Shown: positions 50,768 through 58,698 of the stretch, piece by piece
Layout: each line of letters opens with the position of its first letter
Numbering within the stretch: position 1 is the first letter of the stretch
DNA from: Arthrobacter sp. UNC362MFTsu5.1
GTDB taxonomy: Bacteria > Actinomycetota > Actinomycetes > Actinomycetales > Micrococcaceae
DNA: 64,000 bases
Reading direction: 5' to 3'
Assembly (NCBI RefSeq): GCF_000685965.1
Contig: NZ_JMLE01000010.1
Span: 109,354 to 173,353, forward strand
Position numbers and translations under genes: made by a program
The notes under the pieces: generated by a model
The model's database searches: none
Told to the model about the DNA's origin: nothing
Seen by the model: only the letters and a program-made list of their open reading frames with translations

Positions 50768-51828
50768 CGGGTGCTCCTTGCTCGGTTGTCGGTGGCAGCG
50801 TGGGTGGCGAAGAACCGGCGGGCCTTCTGCAGCGGCGTCAGCGGGAGGGTCCGCACGGCGCCCTTCGAATAGTGCCGTTCGATGTAGTACTGGAAAACGC
50901 TGAGCACCGAGGTGATCACCACGTACCAGAGCGTGGCCACGAGGAGCAGCGGCAACACCTGCTGGGTGCGGTTGTAGATGACCTGGACGGTGTAGAACAG
51001 CTCCGAGTACGCCAGGACGTACACGATGGAGGTGCCCTTGACCAGGCCGATGATCTCGTTGAAGGCGGTGGGCAGGATGGCCCGCATGGCCTGCGGCAGG
51101 ACGATCCTGGTGGAGCGCCGCCAGGCCGGAATGCCCAGGGCGGCGGCGGCTTCCAGCTGGCCCTGGTCCACCGAGAGGATGCCGCCGCGGATGATCTCCG
51201 CCGAGTAGGCCGCCTGGTTCAGGGTGAGGCCCAGGACTGCAGCCGCGAACTGGCTGATCAGGGTGGTGGTCTGGACTTCGAAGAAGCGGACGTCCGTGAA
51301 GGGGATGCCCAGGCTGATTTTCTCGTAGAGGTAGCCCAGGTTGTACCAGAGGAGCATCTGCACCAGGAGCGGGGTGGAGCGGAAGATCCAGGAGAAGGTC
51401 CAGGACACCGAGACCAGCAGCGGCGAGGCGGAAAGGCGCATCAGGGCGAGGATGAACCCCAGGATGAACCCCAGGGCTCCGGAGATGGCGGTGAGCTTGA
51501 GCGTCTCCACCAGCCCGTTCACCACGGACTGCGCGGTGAACCACTGGGCCACCACGCCCCATTCCCAGCGCGGGTTCGTGGCCAGGGACCACGCCACCGC
51601 GGCCACGCCGAGCGCCACGACGGCGGTGCCCACCCAGCGCCACGGGTGGCGGGACGGGACCAGCCGGTAGTCGGCGTAGTCGGTGGCAGGTCCGCGGGAC
51701 TGCGGGTTCTCGGGTCCCCGGGGTCCGCCCTGCTCCGCGGACGGGCCGGGGTTGGAAACACCTGCGTCAGTTCCGGCGGAGGCCGGCCCTGCCGCGGACT
51801 GCGCTGCCCGGGTTGCTGTGGAACTCAT
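50764..51828 (-). CDS. ABC transporter permease, polar amino-acid type
   Basis: Membrane subunit of 354 residues (HisM/GlnP/TcyL-like). About 60 hydrophilic N-terminal residues precede the helices. Conserved parts are VVNGLVETLKLTAISGALGF, FRSTPLLVQMLLWYNLGYL and the EAA loop QLEAAAALGIPAWRRSTRIV followed by LPQAMRAILPTAFNEIIGLV. It appears to work as a homodimer, since only one permease gene is present. First gene of the minus-strand transport-LLM operon, with its promoter in the 268-bp divergent region before the FAD protein. Confidence 0.94.
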   Translation of the reverse strand: MSSTATRAAQSAAGPASAGTDAGVSNPGPSAEQGGPRGPENPQSRGPATDYADYRLVPSRHPWRWVGTAVVALGVAAVAWSLATNPRWEWGVVAQWFTAQSVVNGLVETLKLTAISGALGFILGFILALMRLSASPLLVSVSWTFSWIFRSTPLLVQMLLWYNLGYLYEKISLGIPFTDVRFFEVQTTTLISQFAAAVLGLTLNQAAYSAEIIRGGILSVDQGQLEAAAALGIPAWRRSTRIVLPQAMRAILPTAFNEIIGLVKGTSIVYVLAYSELFYTVQVIYNRTQQVLPLLLVATLWYVVITSVLSVFQYYIERHYSKGAVRTLPLTPLQKARRFFATHAATDNRARSTR

Positions 51829-52096
51829 GCGCCACCTCGCTTCTTGTGCTGCTGGATTGGTTTATCGCGTTCGGATTGCTGCAAATCTAGGGACGCCGGA
51901 AAGCGGCAGCAAGGCGGCATGTTGCATTGCTTCACGGAGGTTCTCACGGCGTCATGAGTCGTTTTCTTGCGTGGATTTACGCGCTGTTACGCGGCGTGAA
52001 CGGCCGTGACCAGAGCCTCGACCGCGGTCTGCCGGGCTGCCTAGCATGAGGCGAAAACCCGGTCCCGGACCACCCCGCCTGAACAGGAGCGCAGCC
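51829..52096. promoter_or_regulatory. Divergent promoter region of importer operon and FAD/GNAT genes
   Basis: This 268-bp non-coding region separates the minus-strand importer-LLM operon from the plus-strand FAD/NAD(P)-binding gene, and must hold both promoters. I see no clear palindromic operator, riboswitch or regulator gene in it. Confidence 0.45.
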
Positions 52097-54049
52097 GTGC
52101 CAGCGAACATCCCTACCGTTGCCTTTGTGGGCGGCGGTCCCCGGACGGCCGGCGTCCTGGAACGCCTCGCGGCCAACCGGCCGGAGCTGTTTGCCGGCCC
52201 GCTGGCCGTCCATGTCATTGAGCCGCACGTTCCCGGCTCGGGCAGGATCTGGCGCTATGACCAGCACCCCGGCCTGCTGCTCAACTCCGCCGCAGCGGAC
52301 ATCACCATGTTCACCGACGCCTCCGTAACGTGCGAGGGCCCCGCCGCCGACGGCCCCGGGCTCGACGGGTGGGCTGCCGGGGTGCTGGACGGCAGCATCA
52401 CCGACGTTCCCCCGCTCCCTCCGGAACTGCAACGCCAGCTGCGCGCCCTCACCGGCGCCACGTTTCCCACCCGCCAGCTGCAGAGCGTTTATCTTGAGTG
52501 GTTCTTCCGCCGGGCGGTTTCCGCGCTTGGCCCCGATATCGACGTCACTGTCCACCGGGACACCGCTGTCCGGATCGATTCCGACGGCGACAACGGCGCC
52601 GGCGGGTACCGTGTCAGGCTCGCCGGCGGCGGGACTGTTGACGCCGACGTCGTGGTTTCCGCCCTTGGCCACACCGATGCGCTGCCGGACGGGGCGTCCG
52701 CCGGTTTCGCCGGCTTTGCGGAGCGGCACGGCGGGTTCCACGCGGCACCCAGCTACACCACCGACGTCGACTATTCAGCGCTTGCCCCCGGCCAGGACGT
52801 GATCGTCTCGGGCATGGGGCTGGCGTTCGTGGACCTGGTGGTCCTGCTGACTGAAGGCCGGGGCGGCCGGTTCGAGGAAACGCCCGACGGCGGCCTGGCG
52901 TACGTTGCGTCCGGCGCGGAACCGCGGCTCTGGGCAGGTTCGCGGCGGGGGGTTCCGTACCATTCCAAGATTTCGTCCACCCTCCGGGGCGAGCCGGCAG
53001 GTGCGCCGCAGTTCTTTACCGCCGCCGTGGTGCAGGAATTGCTGGCAAAGCACGGGGAGCTGGACTTCCGCGCCCACCTCTGGCCGCTGATCGCCAAGGA
53101 CGCGGGCTACGGCTACTACCGCGAGCTCTTCACGGGCTACCCGGAACGGGTGGCCCCCGGCTGGGACGAATTTTCGGTCCGTTTCGCCGCGCTGGACTGG
53201 TACAGCCCCGAACGCGAACGGCTGGTGCTCGAGTCGGTGCCGGACACGGAGTTCCACCTGGACTTCGAGAAGCTGGACCAGCCGCTGGCCGGACGTAACT
53301 TCGCCAGCCACTATGAGGTCCAGGAAGCCGTGGCCGCCTACATCGAGCATGACCTCCGGCTGCGCACCGGCCCCGACCACTCGGAGACGCTGGCCCTGTT
53401 CATCGCCCTGCTCAAGGTGTACATGGACCTGGGCCGGCTGGTGCCGCCGGCGCGGTTGAATGCGCGGTCGCAGCGTGAGGTGCACGGCTGGTGGCACGGG
53501 TTCTTCAGTTTCGTGGACTCCGGCCCTCCGCCGCAGCGGCTGCGGCAGCTGCTGGCTCTCCACCGGGCTGGGCTGCTGCAGTTCGTTGGGCCAGGGCTGG
53601 AAGTCGGCGCCGATGAGGCCTCGGGGCAGTTTGTGGCCGTGTCCGTCCGGGGAGGGGTGCGGGTGTCCGCCAAGGCCTTGATCGAAGCGCGGCTTCCCGC
53701 CCCGGCGGTGGCAGGCTCCGCGAATCCGCTGCTGCGGTATCTGCACAGCTCAGGATTCGGCAGCGAGCAGGCGGTTCTTACCGCCGACGGCCTCCATGCA
53801 ACCGGCCGGCTGCTGGTGTCCGCGGCCAGCGAGCTCGTCAGCCCGGTGGGCGAACCGCAACGCAGGTTGTTCGCCGTCGGGCCCAACACCTCCGGCTGGG
53901 GCGCCGGCGCCTTTGCCCGCCCCGGAACCAACGCTGCGCCGTTCCGCGAAAATGATGCGCTGGCACGCCGGATCCTTGGCGTTCTGGCGGAAGATGAAGC
54001 ATCGGCCGTACCGGCCGTATCGGGAAAGGCTCAGCCATGGAACAACTAA
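52097..54049 (+). CDS. FAD/NAD(P)-binding protein (NAD_binding_9-like)
   Basis: Large flavoprotein-like enzyme of about 650 residues. The N-terminus has a Rossmann fingerprint (VAFVGGGPRTAGVLERLAAN). A second nucleotide-binding region contains DADVVVSALGHTDALPDGAS, and VIVSGMGLAFVDLVVLLTEG follows. The conserved HLWPLIAKDAGYGYYRELF and GWGAGAFARPGTNAAPFREN at the end fit the FAD-NAD(P)-binding family of unknown substrate. GTG 52097 is chosen because AGGAG is 7 bases upstream and it directly precedes the Rossmann strand; an ATG at 52046 gives a proline-rich stretch. Divergent from the importer-LLM operon and overlapping the GNAT gene by 13 bp, so a shared role is likely. Confidence 0.82.
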   Translation: MPANIPTVAFVGGGPRTAGVLERLAANRPELFAGPLAVHVIEPHVPGSGRIWRYDQHPGLLLNSAAADITMFTDASVTCEGPAADGPGLDGWAAGVLDGSITDVPPLPPELQRQLRALTGATFPTRQLQSVYLEWFFRRAVSALGPDIDVTVHRDTAVRIDSDGDNGAGGYRVRLAGGGTVDADVVVSALGHTDALPDGASAGFAGFAERHGGFHAAPSYTTDVDYSALAPGQDVIVSGMGLAFVDLVVLLTEGRGGRFEETPDGGLAYVASGAEPRLWAGSRRGVPYHSKISSTLRGEPAGAPQFFTAAVVQELLAKHGELDFRAHLWPLIAKDAGYGYYRELFTGYPERVAPGWDEFSVRFAALDWYSPERERLVLESVPDTEFHLDFEKLDQPLAGRNFASHYEVQEAVAAYIEHDLRLRTGPDHSETLALFIALLKVYMDLGRLVPPARLNARSQREVHGWWHGFFSFVDSGPPPQRLRQLLALHRAGLLQFVGPGLEVGADEASGQFVAVSVRGGVRVSAKALIEARLPAPAVAGSANPLLRYLHSSGFGSEQAVLTADGLHATGRLLVSAASELVSPVGEPQRRLFAVGPNTSGWGAGAFARPGTNAAPFRENDALARRILGVLAEDEASAVPAVSGKAQPWNN

Positions 54050-54621
54050 CCGTGCCGCCGGCGTCTTTGCAGGCGGCGGCAACATCGTCGGCTCCGGCGC
54101 GCGTGGAGGCTCCGGCGCGCGTGCGGGCGTCCGAACTGACGGTGCTCAGCCTGCCCATGCACGACGCTCGGGTGCGGCCGCTGCTTGACGAGCTCGCCCA
54201 GGAATACGACTCACGCTACGGGAACCTGTTCGGCCGGGGAGCTGCGGCAGAAGAACTCAACCGCTACCCTGCCGAGGAATTCGTCGCTCCGGGGGGTGCC
54301 CTGCTGATCGTCCAGGAAAACGGCGAATCCGTGGCCGGCGGAGCGTTCCGGCGGCACGGGCCAGACACGGCGGAGTTCAAACGGATCTGGACCCACTCCG
54401 CCCACCGGCGCCGCGGCCTGGCCCGGTTCGTGCTGGCCGAGCTTGAAGCCCTCGCCGCCCGCCGCGGCTACAACCGGGTGTACCTGACCACCGGCCCGCG
54501 GCAGCCCGAGGCGAAGCACCTCTACCTCAACTCCGGCTACGAGCCGCTGTTCGACCTGGCAGCCGATCCCGAAACCATCAAGTTCCTGGCATTCAGCAAA
54601 GATCTGGAGCCGCGCGGCTAA
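54037..54621 (+). CDS. GNAT family N-acetyltransferase
   Basis: Acetyl-CoA-dependent acetyltransferase of 194 residues. After a 30-residue Ala/Arg-rich leader (with an 18-bp direct DNA repeat), the GNAT core is clear: the acetyl-CoA-binding loop HRRRGLARFVLAELEALAAR, GYNRVYLTTGPRQPEAKHLY, and LNSGYEPLFDLA at the end. The acceptor is unknown. The overlap with the FAD protein gene and divergence from the importer-LLM operon recall Bacillus operons in which an N-acetyltransferase acts before an NtaA-type monooxygenase on S-modified cysteines. Confidence 0.88.
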   Translation: MEQLTVPPASLQAAATSSAPARVEAPARVRASELTVLSLPMHDARVRPLLDELAQEYDSRYGNLFGRGAAAEELNRYPAEEFVAPGGALLIVQENGESVAGGAFRRHGPDTAEFKRIWTHSAHRRRGLARFVLAELEALAARRGYNRVYLTTGPRQPEAKHLYLNSGYEPLFDLAADPETIKFLAFSKDLEPRG

Positions 54622-54630
54622 GCTATCGGC

Positions 54631-56349
54631 ATGGCCATCAAATCCACCGCAGATAAAGTCGCCACCATCCAGAAGGGCTACACCCTGGAGGGCGCCACCA
54701 TCGAACTGGGAGCCGCGATTGTGGACGGCGAAGTCCACAAGGATGCCCCTGTCCGGCTGCCGCTCTCCATGATGAACCGGCACGGACTGGTGGCGGGCGC
54801 AACGGGCACCGGCAAGACCGTCACGCTCCACATGATGGCGGAGCAGCTCTCCAACGCCGGCGTACCCGTATTCCTCGCCGACATCAAGGGTGATCTCTCC
54901 GGCCTCGCAACCGCAGCGGCGGGCAGCGAGAAACTGAAGGCCCGCACGGACGGCATCGGCCAGGCCTGGGCGGGCAAGACTTTTCCGGTGGAGTTCCTGG
55001 CGCTCGGCGGCGACGGCAACGGCATCCCGGTCCGGGCCACCATCACGTCCTTCGGCCCCATCCTGCTTTCCCGCATTTTGGAACTCAACGACACGCAGGA
55101 ATCCAGCCTGCAGCTCGTCTTCCACTTTGCGGACAAAAACAACCTGGAACTGATCGACCTGAAGGACCTCCGGGCGGTCATCCAGTTCCTCACCTCTGAC
55201 GAAGGCAAGGACGAACTGGAGGCGCTGGGCGGCCTGTCCAAGGCGACCGCCGGCGTCATCCTCCGCGAACTGGTGACCCTGGAGGCCCAGGGCATGGAGG
55301 CGTTCTTTGGTGAACCCGAGTTCGACACGGCCGAGCTGCTGCGCACGGCGCCGGACGGCCGCGGCGTTGTCACCTGCCTGGAACTGCCCACGCTGCAGAC
55401 CAAGCCGATGGTGTTTTCCACCTTCCTCATGTGGTTGCTCGCGGACCTTTTCGAGGACCTGCCCGAAGCCGGGGACCTGGACAAACCCAAGCTGGTCTTC
55501 TTCCTCGACGAAGCCCACCTGCTGTTCAACGACGCTTCCAAGGCGTTCCTGGAAGCCATCACCACCACCGTCCGGCTCATCCGCTCCAAGGGCGTGGGCA
55601 TCTTCTTCGTCACCCAGACGCCGAAGGATGTTCCGGCTGATGTCCTGGGACAGCTGGCCAACCGCATCCAGCACGCGTTGAGGGCATTCACGCCGGAGGA
55701 CGCCAAGGCCCTGAAAGCCACCGTGTCCACGTTCCCGGTGAGCGACTACGACCTCGAAGAAACGCTGACGTCGGCCGGCATTGGTGAAGCCGTCATCACG
55801 GTGATGAATGAGAAGGGCGCTCCTACCCCGGTGGCTTTGACCCGGCTGCGGGCCCCGGAATCGGTCATGGGCCCCAGCACCGAGGAGCTGGTCAAGAGCA
55901 CCGTGGCCGGCTCCGCACTGCTCGCCAAATACGGCACCGCGGTTGACAACGTATCCGCCTACGAGAAGATCTCCGGAAAGAGCGCGGCGCCCACGGGCGC
56001 GGCAGCCCCCGGCCAGCCGCCCACACCGGCCAGGGACGTCTTTGTTCCCGGCCCTGTTCCGGGAATGGACCAGGCAGCGGTCGACGCCGATGCCCGCCGC
56101 ATCGAGGAGGAGATCCTCGGCCGCCCCAGCAGCAGGCCTGCCCCGGCACCGGAGCGGCCGCGCAGCAGCGAGCGCCAGGCACCACGGGCGCCGCAGGAAC
56201 AAGGCGGCGGAATGATGGGCGACCTCGCCGGAGCCCTGGGCGGCGCACTCGGCGGCGGCCTCAAAAGCATGGCCCGTTCGCTCGGCACCCAGCTGGGCCG
56301 GGAGTTGCTGCGGGGCGTCTTCGGCACCTCCTCGAGGCGCCGGCGCTAG
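54631..56349 (+). CDS. HerA-like / DUF853 ATPase
   Basis: P-loop ATPase of 572 residues related to HerA and to DUF853 proteins. Walker A GATGTGKT and Walker B KLVFFLDEAHLLF are intact. A sensor-like FVTQTPKDVPADVLGQLANR follows. Residues about 450-572 are Pro/Arg-rich, ending in a Gly-rich helix (GALGGALGGGLKSMARSLGT) and a basic tail. DUF853 proteins resemble DNA-translocating hexameric helicases; biochemical function is mostly unknown. Starts 9 bp after the GNAT stop, so possibly co-transcribed, but it has no evident link to the catabolic genes. Confidence 0.88.
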   Translation: MAIKSTADKVATIQKGYTLEGATIELGAAIVDGEVHKDAPVRLPLSMMNRHGLVAGATGTGKTVTLHMMAEQLSNAGVPVFLADIKGDLSGLATAAAGSEKLKARTDGIGQAWAGKTFPVEFLALGGDGNGIPVRATITSFGPILLSRILELNDTQESSLQLVFHFADKNNLELIDLKDLRAVIQFLTSDEGKDELEALGGLSKATAGVILRELVTLEAQGMEAFFGEPEFDTAELLRTAPDGRGVVTCLELPTLQTKPMVFSTFLMWLLADLFEDLPEAGDLDKPKLVFFLDEAHLLFNDASKAFLEAITTTVRLIRSKGVGIFFVTQTPKDVPADVLGQLANRIQHALRAFTPEDAKALKATVSTFPVSDYDLEETLTSAGIGEAVITVMNEKGAPTPVALTRLRAPESVMGPSTEELVKSTVAGSALLAKYGTAVDNVSAYEKISGKSAAPTGAAAPGQPPTPARDVFVPGPVPGMDQAAVDADARRIEEEILGRPSSRPAPAPERPRSSERQAPRAPQEQGGGMMGDLAGALGGALGGGLKSMARSLGTQLGRELLRGVFGTSSRRRR

Positions 56350-56492
56350 AACCTCCGCCGGGCGCCTGAAGGGCCGACCGCGGGAGCCAGCCAGCCGCCG
56401 TCGGACTGTCTGACAGCCGCTCTGTAGCGTCATGGAGGGCGGCCCCTGCACCTGCTTTCACGTGCCTTACCGGTAACGTAAGGTGCGTGCAG

Positions 56493-57485
56493 ATGAGTCA
56501 AGCGTTGGTGAGGATCGCAGCCGGGTGGCTGCTGGGCCTGATGCTTGCCATCGCCGGAGCCGTTGTGGCGGTGAACCTGGTCAACGCCTCGGTGGCGAGT
56601 CCCGAGCAGCCGGTACGTGAATATTTGGATGCATTGCAGAAGGGCGAAGGCGAAAAAGCGCTGGGCCTCCTGCGTGCCTCCGTGCCGCAAAGCGACGCCG
56701 CCATGCTGGACGGAACCGCGCTGCAAACGGCCGCGTCCCGGGTGACGAACGTGAAGTTCGGCGAGACGCAGGACCGCACCGGGAACCAGGTCATGGTTCC
56801 GATGGAATACACCATTGACGGCAGCCGGCTCAGTACCGAGTTCCTGCTGGAGCGGACCGGCACCGAATGGCTTTTCTTCAACAAATGGGCGTTTGTGCCT
56901 GCCACATTGCCCGTCCTGGAAGTCACCGTGGTCAACTCCAACCAGGCCACCCTCAACGGCATTCCCGTGAACATGCCCAACGGCCGCAATACCTTCGCCG
57001 TGTTTTATCCCGGCGAGTACGAGGCCAGCCTCAACGGCGAATTCTTCTCGGCCCCGGCCAGCCGCGCCACAGTGTCCGGCCGCGATGTCCCGACGGCGCC
57101 GCTGAGCCTCCTGACGGAGGCCACCCCGGCGCTGAGGGATGCTGTGGCGGCCAAGGTCAAGGAATTCCTGGACACCTGCGCCGCGGGAGCCGTGAAGGAG
57201 CAGAAGCTGCAGCCGGACTGCCCGTTCTACCACGCCACTTTCAACCGGGTGACGCCGGGAACCATTGACTGGAGCATCAGCGAGTACCCCAAGGTGTCCA
57301 TTGAGCCCTTCGGCGGACGCTGGGTGGTGGCCCCGCTGGACGGGAAGGCACGGTTGCGGGCGCAGCAGACCGACCTGTTCAGCGGCGCCGTGACCAACCT
57401 GGATGTGGAACACGACTTCAGCTTCACCACGCGACTGGACGTCGACGGCGACACCATCAGGGTCACCCCGCTCCTCAGCTACTAG
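56493..57485 (+). CDS. Membrane-anchored protein of unknown function
   Basis: Protein of about 330 residues with one N-terminal membrane helix (AAGWLLGLMLAIAGAVVAVN) and an extracytoplasmic remainder. Residues about 35-135 resemble an NTF2/lumazine-like fold that starts VREYLDALQKGEGEKALGLL. A beta-rich middle (VTVVNSNQATLNGIPVNMPN, FYPGEYEASLNGEFFSAP) and a C-terminal domain with one Cys pair (about 35 residues apart, CAAGAV and DCPFYHA) follow. No enzymatic motif. Such exported proteins are common in actinobacterial genomes but uncharacterised. ATG 56493 has AAGG upstream; GTG 56487 is also possible. Confidence 0.7.
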   Translation: MSQALVRIAAGWLLGLMLAIAGAVVAVNLVNASVASPEQPVREYLDALQKGEGEKALGLLRASVPQSDAAMLDGTALQTAASRVTNVKFGETQDRTGNQVMVPMEYTIDGSRLSTEFLLERTGTEWLFFNKWAFVPATLPVLEVTVVNSNQATLNGIPVNMPNGRNTFAVFYPGEYEASLNGEFFSAPASRATVSGRDVPTAPLSLLTEATPALRDAVAAKVKEFLDTCAAGAVKEQKLQPDCPFYHATFNRVTPGTIDWSISEYPKVSIEPFGGRWVVAPLDGKARLRAQQTDLFSGAVTNLDVEHDFSFTTRLDVDGDTIRVTPLLSY

Positions 57486-57509
57486 GGCGCCGTCACCAGG
57501 TCGCCCGGC

Positions 57510-57543
57510 CGTCACGCAGTCCGGCCGTCACGCACCGTCACGC
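57510..57543 (+). repeat. Tandem CGTCACGCA motifs before hairpin element B
   Basis: The motif CGTCACGCA occurs three times in about 34 bp; the last copy is the left end of the 100-nt element. The other copies may be remnants of earlier element ends. Confidence 0.55.
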
Positions 57544-57635
57544 AGGGCAGACTTTTACCCCGCTGTGCCTCGTCCGGATGCGGATTCCTGCCGAACCTTG
57601 TTCCGTGGAGGCGTAAAAGCCTGCACTCAGTGACG
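57536..57635. repeat. 100-nt hairpin element B
   Basis: Exactly 100 nt, CGTCACGCAGGGC at the left and AGTGACG at the right, with CTTTTAC near offset 17 and GTAAAAG near offset 78, which are reverse complements. It starts 9 bp beyond the stop of the minus-strand DUF559 gene. First 20 bases match element A at 18 positions. Confidence 0.8.
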
Positions 57636-57644
57636 CGCTGCCAC

Positions 57645-58472
57645 TCAGGGCTGCAGACCCCGGCGCCCGGCCAGCACCGCGAGAACCTCGGCCAGCATCT
57701 GCTCCGGGCCGTGCACCACGTCCGCATAGTAGTAGCGGAGAACTGTGTAGCCTTCCACCACGGAGCGGTTGTTCCGGCGTTGGTCTTTCTTCACCTGCCT
57801 CCAGTCGCCGTGATGGCGCCCGTCAAGTTCGACGACCAGCCAGCCTTCCAGCAGCAGGTCCACGTACCCTACTCCGTCGATGTAGACCTGCGACTCCACC
57901 GTGATCCCTGCTTGGCGGAAGCACGTCCTGGCCAGGGTCTCCAACATCGACTCCGCACCGCGGTCCACCCACTGGAGGACGGCACGGGCCCGCCCGTTGC
58001 GGCGCCCCGGCAACTGCTGCCGCAGGAACTCCACAGCCATGTCGCCCCTGCCCACGGCGCATTCGACCATGATCAGCGACTCCCGGAACGGCAAGCACCG
58101 CAGGGCATGGATCAGCACGTCGGCGAGTGCTGCCACCGGCCTCGTGGAATTCGGGGGCAGGAGGAGTCCGCCGTGCTGCACCTCACGCTCGAAGACTTCG
58201 CCACGACGGTGGTACACATGGGCGGGCCCGGAAGGTTCCAGCACCCATAGCCCGTAGGAGGGCGCGGCACTGATGCGGGTAAGCAGCTGACGCCGCAGGA
58301 TCAGAGCCACGTGGGCAGGATCCGCCGAAGGGAGCGCATACACGCCCCGAGCAGGCTGGTCGATGTTCGCCCTGGAGGCTCGTCGCAACGCGGCGTCGTC
58401 CACCCCGAGCCTGGCGAGAGCAGGCCGCCTTGCCGCTCCCCCGCACGCAGCCAACGCCTCCATCACATCCAT
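57645..58472 (-). CDS. DUF559 / PD-(D/E)XK nuclease-like protein
   Basis: Protein of about 275 residues. The N-terminal half resembles the winged-helix domain of AbiEi-like proteins (LARLGVDDAALRRASRANID, QPARGVYALP). The C-terminal 100 residues carry a Vsr/DUF559-like nuclease core: SQVYIDGVGYVDLLLEGWLV, VVELDGRHHGDWRQVKKDQR with conserved Asp and Glu-x-Asp, and YYYADVVHGP. Function unknown; an AbiEi-type antitoxin role or DNA repair is possible, but no AbiEii toxin gene is adjacent. ATG 58472 is preferred (AGGA 8 bases upstream); an upstream GTG at 58508 is in frame. Flanked on both sides by 100-nt hairpin elements. Confidence 0.78.
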   Translation of the reverse strand: MDVMEALAACGGAARRPALARLGVDDAALRRASRANIDQPARGVYALPSADPAHVALILRRQLLTRISAAPSYGLWVLEPSGPAHVYHRRGEVFEREVQHGGLLLPPNSTRPVAALADVLIHALRCLPFRESLIMVECAVGRGDMAVEFLRQQLPGRRNGRARAVLQWVDRGAESMLETLARTCFRQAGITVESQVYIDGVGYVDLLLEGWLVVELDGRHHGDWRQVKKDQRRNNRSVVEGYTVLRYYYADVVHGPEQMLAEVLAVLAGRRGLQP

Positions 58473-58563
58473 GCCGACATCCTGCACAGGGCGGGAACCG
58501 TCCGGCACCCTTCACTGCTCGTATGTGGAAAGTCGCAACGGACGCTGGCTAGTTGGGGCCGTG

Positions 58564-58663
58564 CGTCACGCCGTGCATCCTTTTGCAGCCTGGCCGCCTC
58601 GAGAGTCCTGGATCCGCGGCATCCAGAGGCCTCTTTAACGCCAAAAGGCTGCCGTCCGTGACG
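58564..58663. repeat. 100-nt hairpin element C
   Basis: Exactly 100 nt from CGTCACGCCG to CCGTGACG, with CTTT at offsets 17-20 and AAAG at offsets 81-84 as in elements A and B. A central GGATCCGCGGCATCC could form a small inner hairpin. Its right arm is shared with the adjacent terminator stem. Confidence 0.75.
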
Positions 58664-58683
58664 CCTCGTCACGAACGGCAGCC
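58647..58683 (-). terminator. Terminator after thioredoxin-NHL gene
   Basis: GGCTGCCGTCCGTGACG (58647-58663) pairs with 58667-58683 with one mismatch and a CCT loop, 15 bp past the minus-strand gene stop at 58699. It overlaps the right end of element C. Confidence 0.8.
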
Positions 58684-58698
58684 CTCAAGCAACCGGCC

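Noticed and set aside
49925..51643. 572-codon frame that extends the ABC ATPase upstream
   Set aside because: The N-terminal 290 codons are an alternative frame of the permease gene; the ATG at 50767 overlapping its stop is the proper start.
54211..56451. 746-codon minus-strand open frame opposite the GNAT and HerA-like genes
   Set aside because: It spans two genes with clear motifs on the plus strand and has no recognisable domain.
57645..58472. Complete AbiE toxin-antitoxin system
   Set aside because: The winged-helix and nuclease-like domains are present in one protein, but there is no neighbouring AbiEii nucleotidyltransferase-like toxin gene.
57536..58663. Insertion sequence or transposon with 100-nt terminal repeats
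   Set aside because: The enclosed gene is not a transposase, no target-site duplication is evident, and a single copy occurs elsewhere without such a gene.
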